Positions 58,368-64,000 of a stretch of 64,000 nt of DNA are shown here, piece after piece. Under the pieces are notes generated by a model. That model saw only the letters and a list, made by a program, of their open reading frames with translations, was not told where the DNA came from and searched no databases. The stretch lies in contig NZ_BMRC01000021.1 in the NCBI RefSeq assembly GCF_014648435.1, forward strand, positions 62,001 to 126,000. Direction: 5' to 3'. This stretch comes from Nonomuraea spiralis. GTDB lineage: Bacteria; Actinomycetota; Actinomycetes; Streptosporangiales; Streptosporangiaceae. The position numbers and the translations under genes were made by a program. The stretch's first letter is position 1; each line of letters begins with the position of its first letter.

Positions 58368-58943
58368 ATGAACGGACGACTGCGACTACTGCCAATAGCA
58401 TTGGCGCACACGATTGTGTGCGTTTTCCATTCGATTCCCGCGCACTCCGCGGCCGGATGTCCGCCGCATGCGTGCCGCGCGGAGACCATGGCCGTACGGT
58501 CGATGGCGGGCTCGATCGCGCTCCGGGCGGCGATAGAGATGATCGGCGTCCCGTACTCGTGGGGCGGCGGCGGGCCGGACGGTCCCGGGTTCGGGATCGG
58601 AAAAGGGGCCAAGACCTGGGGATTCGACTGTTCAGGTCTCGCCGAGTACGCGTGGGCGCGGGCCGGGGTGGCGATCGGGACCACGACGTACGAGCAGTGG
58701 CGGGCCGGGATCCGGATACCGCGGGAGGAGATTCAGGCCGGGGACCTGGTGTTCTACGACAATGACGCCGGCAGTCCGGGCCCCGAGCACGTGGCGCTCG
58801 CGGTGGATGCCACGCAGATCGTGCACGCGCCCTTCTCGGGCGAATCCGTACGGCTCGACTCGTTGGAGCGGCCGCATTTCCTGGGTGTCGTACGTCCCAG
58901 CGCGGGGCGTTCCGACGCTTTCGCCAAGTCCGCGTACGGGTGA
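58368..58943 (+). CDS. NlpC/P60 family secreted peptidoglycan peptidase
   Basis: 191 residues from ATG 58368 (MNGRLRLLPIALAHTIVCVF), which gives a signal peptide cleaved near HSAAG (about 30). The NlpC/P60 domain (about 60-180) contains the catalytic cysteine in TWGFDCSGLAEYAW, the histidine in GPEHVALAVDATQIVHAPFS and the supporting GDLVFYDND block. AIEMIGVPYSWGGGGPDGPG is the usual lead-in. It hydrolyses peptide bonds in peptidoglycan stem peptides. It lies between the two divergent 88-residue paralogue genes. The 330 bases upstream (58038-58367) are less GC-rich and contain no other gene. Confidence 0.87.
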   Translation: MNGRLRLLPIALAHTIVCVFHSIPAHSAAGCPPHACRAETMAVRSMAGSIALRAAIEMIGVPYSWGGGGPDGPGFGIGKGAKTWGFDCSGLAEYAWARAGVAIGTTTYEQWRAGIRIPREEIQAGDLVFYDNDAGSPGPEHVALAVDATQIVHAPFSGESVRLDSLERPHFLGVVRPSAGRSDAFAKSAYG

Positions 58944-59157
58944 GCCCCGCGGCCCGGGTCGTCCTGCAGTGATCGACCTGGACCGCGGGGCGTTCAGAGC
59001 TCGGTGCGCACCGAGCCCGTGCCGTGGCCTCGCGAACTGCCACGGCCCGTACGATCGGTCCACCTCAAGGCATCAGGAAGGCGACCTTGGCCGGGCGGCT
59101 CCACGGAATTGTCCGCGGGTCGCCGATCGTCTTCCTGCCTACGCCACGCGAGGAGGC

Positions 59158-59424
59158 TCAGTTGTTGTCGCCGTAGTCGTCCTGGTTGTTGAGGACGTTG
59201 GCCTCGATGTCGTTCAGGTGCAGCAGCGTGAGGATGTCGATGTACTTGACCGAGTCGTTGAGGACGTCGTTCAGCGCCGTCAGGTCGTCGAGGATGCTCA
59301 GCTGGCTCAGAATGCTCTGCCCGTTGTTGTACGGGTTGGGGCCGACGTCGGCGGACGCGGCGGTGGCGGAGAAGCCGAGAGCGGTGACCGCGATTGCTGC
59401 ACCGGCCAGAATGCGACGGATCAT
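59158..59424 (-). CDS. Small secreted protein, paralogue B (88 residues)
   Basis: ATG eight bases after GGAGG. Signal peptide MIRRILAGAAIAVTALGFSA with cleavage after SASA-like ATAASA; mature chain DVGPNPYNNGQSILSQLSIL..., ending DDYGDNN. It matches paralogue A (57771-58037) closely along the entire length, including LSILDDLT, NDVLNDSVKY and the final GDNN. The matching spacing suggests duplication of a gene followed by insertion of, or around, the NlpC/P60 gene. Function unknown; likely a cell-wall or extracellular protein. Confidence 0.82.
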   Translation of the reverse strand: MIRRILAGAAIAVTALGFSATAASADVGPNPYNNGQSILSQLSILDDLTALNDVLNDSVKYIDILTLLHLNDIEANVLNNQDDYGDNN

Positions 59425-59835
59425 GTTTGCTTTCCTCCATGGATCGGCGCTTAATTTGTGCGCCATGGTCGTTTGTGCAGGGCTGTGAGGTGCCGCCAAT
59501 AACCATCGCGGCAGGCAGCGAAAACCGCAACTCAGAATGCCCTAACCAAGGTCAAGGGGACGCCTCGATTTCTTGGGACTCGGTTGTCGTGTCCATCGAC
59601 GGCAGCAGGCATACATCCTTGGCCCGCTGCCCGGCGAACGGGATTCTTTTGGTCTTCAGGCGAGCAGGTTGGGGCGTTCGTGCCCTGCGGTTCAGGCAAC
59701 GATCACCCGAAACTTGAGAAAGGACCTACGGCGAACGGCGTACCTGGAGTGCCATCCCGGGGCCGATGTCCGGGATGAACAATGCGGCGGCGATGGTGGG
59801 CCGAGTTCGGCGAATCCGGAGATCGGGTGAGTGCG

Positions 59836-60125
59836 ATGCGGCCGACTATCCGCGAGAGCGTCGTGGTTATCCACGTCATCGTCTCGGTGGCGCTGCTGGG
59901 CGAGGTGTGGGGCTGGTCGCGCTGAATGTGGCGGCCGGTGTCACAAAGGATCAGGCGCCGGCCCACAGGGCCTATGGCCATTGGGGGTGTTCCGCTATTA
60001 CTGGACGGCGGTCAAGCTGGTGGCGGTCGCCTGTATGGGCAGGTGGCGGTGCTGGGGCGCAGATCGTCATGCTGATTTGCGCGACGGGGTTGTCGGTGTT
60101 CAAACCGCGCACAAAACTCCGCTGA
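59836..60125 (+). pseudogene. Decayed membrane protein gene (DUF2269-like), several frameshifts and an internal deletion
   Basis: Three reading frames carry successive pieces of one protein: MRPTIRESVVVIHVIVSVAL (frame of 59836), then GLVALNVAAGVTKDQAPAHR (frame +2), then GVFRYYWTAVKLVAVACMG and finally AQIVMLICATGLSVFKP. Put together they resemble the start (helix with a histidine), the AY... segment, and the FRHYWVLVKL helix of short multi-pass actinobacterial membrane proteins, but the middle membrane segments are missing. The stretches 59425-59835 and 60126-60396 around it hold nothing I can support. Confidence 0.6.
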
Positions 60126-60396
60126 TCCCCGAATAGGTCGCGGAACGGAAATGCCCCCCATTTCTCAGCTCCCCCGCTTCCCACCCCCCGAAAGACAGAT
60201 GGCTCCTCGCAGGGGAGTCCCCCTCGGAGTTGAAGGGCGGCCCAGGAGGCGGGGCGTGCCTCGGGGTGGGGGGCTGGGGCTGAGGAGGGGGAGGGCAAGG
60301 GCGGAGGGCGGGTCTGCTCTCCTGGCCTCTTGCCTGCGGGATGCCGTCTTTGGAACGTGGCTTCTGGGCGCGGACCTCGGGTGGGGCGCCTCGGGG

Positions 60397-60930
60397 TCAG
60401 GTGTTCGTCAGGGTGGTCAGCGTGCTGGTCAGGTGGGTCAGGGCTGCCAGGGTGGTGCGGGCGGTTTCGGGGCCGAGTTCTGCCACCAGGCGGTCGGCGA
60501 AGGCGCGGTGGCCGGGGACGATCTTGCTGATCGCCTCGCGGCCCGCGTCCGTCGGCTGGAGCAGTTTGGCGCGGCGGTGGGCGGGGTTGGGGTGGTATTC
60601 GGCCAGCCCACGTTCCACCAGCAGGTCCGCGATGCGCTGGACCCCCTGCCGGGTCATGCCCATCACCCGCGCGATCCCCGCCACCGGCAGCGGCTCGCCC
60701 AGGACGGCGCCCAGCACCTGCCACCAGGCCGCCGTCATCCCCGCCGGCTTGGCCAGCTCCTCAGCCACGTGCAGGAACTGGCCGTTGAGCCGGAACGACG
60801 CCAGCGCCAGGCCGGACAGCAACTCGGCCGCGTCGCCGCCGCCCCCAGGGCTCGCGCCGGCCCCAGCGCCCGAGCCGCCGCCTCCAAAGTTCGCGCCACC
60901 CTCAAGGCTTCCGTCGCCGTCGGTGCTCAT
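60397..60930 (-). CDS. MarR family transcriptional regulator
   Basis: 177 residues, ATG overlapping the stop of the DJ-1/PfpI gene (ATGA). A glycine-rich disordered N-terminus (about 1-35) precedes the winged helix domain (about 40-140): MTAAWWQVLGAVLGEPLPVA, GIARVMGMTRQGVQRIADLL (recognition region) and the wing GLAEYHPNPAHRRAKLLQPT. It probably represses its own operon through the tandem palindromes at 61544-61578. The ligand is unknown; MarR proteins often respond to phenols or oxidants, which would fit a DJ-1-type partner. Confidence 0.88.
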   Translation of the reverse strand: MSTDGDGSLEGGANFGGGGSGAGAGASPGGGGDAAELLSGLALASFRLNGQFLHVAEELAKPAGMTAAWWQVLGAVLGEPLPVAGIARVMGMTRQGVQRIADLLVERGLAEYHPNPAHRRAKLLQPTDAGREAISKIVPGHRAFADRLVAELGPETARTTLAALTHLTSTLTTLTNT

Positions 60931-61544
60931 GCCGCCATCAGCACCTCGAACGCCGAGGCGTCGCTCTTGCCGAACAGGCGGTACCACGCGTCGAGCACCT
61001 CGGGCCGGTAGATGTCGAGGCGGCGGAAGATCTCCCTGGCGAAGGCGACGGGCTCGGTGGGGCCGGCGGTGACGAGGTCGCCGTCGAGCACGGCGTCCCG
61101 GTCCCGGTAGTGCTCGGCGCCGGCGTATCCCTGCTGCGCCTCCAGGTACGGGAGCACCGCGCTGGTGTGGTCGCGTACGTCGAGCAGGCCCTCGCGGGCG
61201 AGGCCGGCGGTGGCGCCGCAGATGGCGGCCACCGGGACGCCCGCCTCCAGGAACTCGCGCGCCTTGCGGGCGAACGGCGCCAGCTCGTCACCCGCGTCCC
61301 AGAGGTCGGCGCCCGGCAGGATGAGCAGCGAGCTGCCCTCGGGCGTGAGCCGGTCGAGCGCGAGGTCGGGCGTGACCCGCAGGCCGCCCATGCTGACGAC
61401 GGGCTCGGCGGTCATGCCGACGTTGACGATCTCGAAAGCCCCCGGCTCGCGCTGGAAGCGCCCGCTGCGCAGGTGGGCGGTCGCGTGCCCGGTCTCCCAG
61501 TCGGCGAAGGTGTCGTAAACGGCGTGGTGAATGATTCCCTTCAT
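60927..61544 (-). CDS. DJ-1/PfpI family protein
   Basis: 205 residues from ATG 61544. The fold shows LLILPGADLWD (about 75) and the nucleophile elbow VPVAAICGATAGLAREGLLD with a cysteine at about 110. Glu in the N-terminal strand region and the following histidine-containing loop complete the usual Glu-Cys pair. Members include glyoxalase III, chaperone or protease-like proteins. No Shine-Dalgarno sequence stands before the ATG; a palindromic operator reaches the start codon instead, so the message may be leaderless. It is translationally coupled to the MarR gene. Confidence 0.88.
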   Translation of the reverse strand: MKGIIHHAVYDTFADWETGHATAHLRSGRFQREPGAFEIVNVGMTAEPVVSMGGLRVTPDLALDRLTPEGSSLLILPGADLWDAGDELAPFARKAREFLEAGVPVAAICGATAGLAREGLLDVRDHTSAVLPYLEAQQGYAGAEHYRDRDAVLDGDLVTAGPTEPVAFAREIFRRLDIYRPEVLDAWYRLFGKSDASAFEVLMAA

Positions 61545-61578
61545 GACAACATATTGTCATTTCGACAACATGCTGTCA
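61544..61578. promoter_or_regulatory. Tandem palindromes, likely MarR operator
   Basis: TGACAACATATTGTCA (61544-61559) is a perfect 16-bp palindrome; TGACAGCATGTTGTCG on the minus strand (61563-61578) is a near copy. Centre spacing is about 19 bases, close to two helical turns. They lie in the 61-base gap between the DJ-1-MarR operon and the rightward NERD gene and reach the DJ-1 start codon. Confidence 0.72.
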
Positions 61579-61605
61579 ACAGAGAACCGTGGGAGGATGG
61601 GCGCC

Positions 61606-62952
61606 ATGGCACAGATCGTCGGCGGAGGACGGCCGGTCAACGACGCCGAACGGCGCGTGATCTCCTACTTGCGCGACCACGCCCCCGCCGACTGGCTGCT
61701 GCTGCACAACGTCGAGGTCCCACGCGGCGACGACGTGTTCGAGGTCGACCTGCTCGTGCTGACCGGCCACTCACTCGCGGTCGTCGACGTCAAGGGCAGC
61801 CGCGGGCGCATCGAGGTGTCCGGCACCCGCTGGTACCCGCCGCGCAGGGAGGCGTTCGGCTCGCCGGTGACCAAGCTGCGGGGCACGGCCAAGGCGCTGA
61901 AGGGCCTGCTGGTGTCCAGGGCCACCCAGCTCGAACGTGTCTACGTCGACAGCCTGGTCGTGCTCACCTCGCCCGACGCCGAGCTGGTCGACCCGGCCGG
62001 CCGTGACGCGCCCAACGTCACCGACCTGCCCGGTCTGGTGGCCACGCTGGGCGACGTCTCGCGGGTCAGGCGGGGGTGCAGCCCCGACGTACGGCCTTAT
62101 CTGACGGCGGTGCTCGACGCGCTCAACCAGACCGTGCGCCGCAGCACCGCGCCGCCCAGGTTCGGCAACTGGGAGGTCGAGGAGCAGCTCGGCGGCGACG
62201 CCAAGGTCACCGAATACCGCGCGTTCAACGCCACGCTGCCGGGCAGCGAGACCGTGCTGCTGCGGGTCTACCAGGCCGATCCGCTGGCCGACCACGAGGC
62301 GCGGGCGGCCGAGCGCCAGCGCATCGCCAACGCCTACCAGTCGCTGGCCCGCATCCCGCCCCACCCGTGCGTCGTGCGTTCTCGGGACTTCTTCGCCATC
62401 GACGACGAGAGCCGGTTCGTGCTGGTGCTCGACGACGTCCACGGCGAGGCGCTGCACCTGTCGCTGGGCAAGGGCGCCAGGCTGGGCGTGATCCAGGACC
62501 TGCTGCGCGGGCTCGCGCACGCGCACGCCAACGGCGTCGTCCACCGGGCGCTCACGCCCGGGTGCGTGCTGGTCACCGACGACGGGCACGCGGTGCTGAC
62601 CGGGTTCGACTACGCCAAGCCGGGGCCGCGCAACTACACGGTCGCCCACGAGCTGGGCAACGTGCTCGACGCCCATTACGTGGCGCCCGAGTGCCAGGAG
62701 CGTCCCGACCGGATGACCACCGCGTCCGACGTCTACGCCGCGGGCGCCATCGCCTACCAGTTGCTCACCGGGGAGCTCCCGACCAGCTCCGACGTCCACG
62801 GTCCCGACGTGCCCGACGTGGTGCGCCGGATGCTCGACCACTCCCCCGCCAAGCGGCCGAGCGCCGCCGAGGCGCTCGACGCGCTCCAGGGCGTGCCGTT
62901 GCAGCAGTCGCGGTTGCGGCGGCTGGTCCGCCGCCTGGTGTCCGGTCCGTAG
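61606..62952 (+). CDS. NERD nuclease-related domain - pseudokinase protein
   Basis: 448 residues; ATG nine bases after GGAGG. Residues about 15-150 form a NERD domain: NDAERRVISYLRDHAPADWL, HNVEVPRGDDVFEVDLLVLT and SLAVVDVKGSRGRIEVSG, with the acidic and lysine residues of the nuclease-like core (E-V-D-L, V-D-V-K). A kinase-like domain (about 190-430) follows, but its catalytic residues have gone: HRALTPGCVLV replaces HRDLKPxN, GFDYAKPG replaces DFG, and the ATP lysine position is arginine (VLLRVYQAD). It is therefore a pseudokinase. The layout recalls the N-terminal part of PglW of phage growth limitation systems, but no other defence gene is seen. No membrane segment. Confidence 0.86.
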   Translation: MAQIVGGGRPVNDAERRVISYLRDHAPADWLLLHNVEVPRGDDVFEVDLLVLTGHSLAVVDVKGSRGRIEVSGTRWYPPRREAFGSPVTKLRGTAKALKGLLVSRATQLERVYVDSLVVLTSPDAELVDPAGRDAPNVTDLPGLVATLGDVSRVRRGCSPDVRPYLTAVLDALNQTVRRSTAPPRFGNWEVEEQLGGDAKVTEYRAFNATLPGSETVLLRVYQADPLADHEARAAERQRIANAYQSLARIPPHPCVVRSRDFFAIDDESRFVLVLDDVHGEALHLSLGKGARLGVIQDLLRGLAHAHANGVVHRALTPGCVLVTDDGHAVLTGFDYAKPGPRNYTVAHELGNVLDAHYVAPECQERPDRMTTASDVYAAGAIAYQLLTGELPTSSDVHGPDVPDVVRRMLDHSPAKRPSAAEALDALQGVPLQQSRLRRLVRRLVSGP

Positions 62953-62958
62953 CGCCGG

Positions 62959-64000
62959 TCAGACCGGCAGGCTGCGGCGCAGGGCGCTGGCGTGCCTGAG
63001 GTAGTCGAGGGCCAGGCCGGTACGTCCGGCCGAGCGGTGCAGTTCGCCGAGCAGCTGGATGGTCGACGCCTCGCCGCTGCGGTCGCCGAGCTCCTGGAAG
63101 ATCTCCAGCGAGCGTTCGAGGCCGGTGGAGGCGCGGGTCAGGTCGCCGCGCGCCGCCTGCAGCCCCGCGATGCCCTGCAGCGCGTACGCCCCGCAGTGGC
63201 GGTCGCCCAGCGACTCGAAGATCTCCAGGGCATGCCGGTGGAACGACATCGCCTGGTGCAGGTTGCCCATCTGGAGGCACACGCAGCCTTCCCGGTGGGC
63301 GTCCCCGAGCTCCTGGGCCAGCCGCATGGCCTCCGCGAGCGACTCCGACGCCTGGACCAGGTCGCCCGACTTCAGGCACACGCGGCCGATGGCCTGGCGG
63401 GCGAAGGCCTCGCCGTGCCTGTCCCCCGCGGCCACGAACATGGCCAGCGCCTGGCGGATGTAGCCGAGCGACTGGGCGTGCCGGCCGCGGAACTGGCTGA
63501 CGGCCCCGAGTCCGCAGACGGAGGTCGCCTCAGCCCTGATGTCTCCCATTTCGTGAAATATCTGGCGGGAACGGGTGAAGCCCTCGGCGGACTCCTCGTA
63601 CCGGTCCTGGTACAGGCTGACCTGGGCCAGGCCCCTGAGCATGGCGGCCTCGCCGTACCGGTCGCCCGCGGCCCGGGCGGCGGCCAGGGCCGCGGTGTGC
63701 GTACGGCGCCAGGTGCCGAGATGGCAGTGCAGGTCCAGGTAGGGCACCATGGCGGCGGCCAGCCCCCAGGCCGACTCGGCCAGGCCCAGCTCGGCGGCCA
63801 GGTCCACCGCCCCGGACAACGCCTCGTGCTCGGACTCGAACCAGGTGATCGGGTCGCAGGTGAGCCGGTCGAGCGTACGGGCGGGCAGGCGCCACCTGTC
63901 CGCCCCTGCCGCGGTGAGGCTGAAGACGGTGGTGGGCAGGCGGGCCATGGCGTGCTCGGCGGTCGCCGTCCAGCCGGCCAGCACGCGGGCCAGGGCGGCG
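62959..64000 (-). CDS. TPR-repeat C-terminal part of an AfsR/SARP-type regulator (partial, N-terminus beyond window)
   Basis: At least 341 residues are present and the frame stays open to the right edge. It consists of tetratricopeptide repeats of about 40 residues: AMLRGLAQVSLYQDRYEESA, SVCGLGAVSQFRGRHAQSLG, ARQAIGRVCLKSGDLVQASE, VCLQMGNLHQ, ALQGIAGLQAARGDLTRAST and TIQLLGELHRSAGRTGLALD. The preceding ITWFESEHEALSGAVDLAAE segment is typical of the region after an NB-ARC ATPase in AfsR-like or SARP activators. The DNA-binding and ATPase parts would lie beyond 64000. It converges on the NERD gene with only six bases between stops. Confidence 0.8.
   Translation of the reverse strand, partial: AALARVLAGWTATAEHAMARLPTTVFSLTAAGADRWRLPARTLDRLTCDPITWFESEHEALSGAVDLAAELGLAESAWGLAAAMVPYLDLHCHLGTWRRTHTAALAAARAAGDRYGEAAMLRGLAQVSLYQDRYEESAEGFTRSRQIFHEMGDIRAEATSVCGLGAVSQFRGRHAQSLGYIRQALAMFVAAGDRHGEAFARQAIGRVCLKSGDLVQASESLAEAMRLAQELGDAHREGCVCLQMGNLHQAMSFHRHALEIFESLGDRHCGAYALQGIAGLQAARGDLTRASTGLERSLEIFQELGDRSGEASTIQLLGELHRSAGRTGLALDYLRHASALRRSLPV

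Overview
The window is high-GC actinomycete chromosome. Third-position G/C is strong, GTG starts are frequent, genes often overlap as ATGA or GTGA, and sugar importers lack their own ATPase. The gene content (CebR/cellulase regulon, geosmin synthase, EshA-like encapsulins) fits a filamentous soil actinomycete, probably Streptosporangiales (Nonomuraea-like). That taxonomic guess is inference. No rRNA, tRNA, CRISPR array or insertion sequence was seen.

Layout. 1-1470: the edge of an operon whose proteins resemble those beside actinobacterial [NiFe]-hydrogenase genes, including a NifU C-terminal domain. 1682-3679: a royal-jelly/yellow-like protein and an alpha/beta hydrolase. 3732-7050: two divergent IucA/IucC siderophore synthetases. 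7152-8132: a STAS-PAS protein. 8118-19720: a carbohydrate catabolic locus with an SDR, a D-threonine aldolase-like enzyme, a zinc dehydrogenase, a GH114 hydrolase, a sugar ABC importer, an SMP-30 lactonase, an IclR regulator, a sialidase-like protein and a GT-C membrane protein. The first part of this locus is tied together by five copies of an IclR-like palindrome (RTTCCG-N5-CGGAAY). 19883-25289: a flavin disulfide reductase, a STAS protein, and a P450 peroxygenase (CYP152 type) upstream of two uncharacterised genes. 25482-27683: a class A penicillin-binding protein.

27878-43520 is a cellulose/mannan degradation island: CebR-type repressor, co-transcribed Ser/Thr kinase, GH12, AA10 LPMO, GH5 mannanase, GH9, GH48 and GH6. 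Most of the enzymes carry CBM2. Four perfect TGGGAGCGCTCCCA operators control it. The enzymes form a complete secreted system: reducing-end and non-reducing-end cellobiohydrolases, endoglucanases and an oxidative enzyme.

43629-48873 holds a DUF1992 protein, a FolP2-type DHPS homologue, an epimerase/dehydrogenase pair and a secreted S1 protease. 48958-57007 is the most striking region. A truncated IspG diverges from an operon of polyprenyl diphosphate synthase, IspH, two tandem family 2B (EshA-like) encapsulin shell proteins with inserted cyclic-nucleotide-binding domains, and a bifunctional geosmin synthase whose start codon overlaps the stop of the second shell gene. This looks like a terpenoid nanocompartment that makes geosmin or a related terpene.

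57004-64000 contains a STAS protein, two paralogous 88-residue secreted proteins flanking an NlpC/P60 enzyme, a decayed membrane-protein gene, a MarR-DJ-1/PfpI operon, a divergent NERD-pseudokinase, and the C-terminal TPR half of a large regulator that runs off the right edge.
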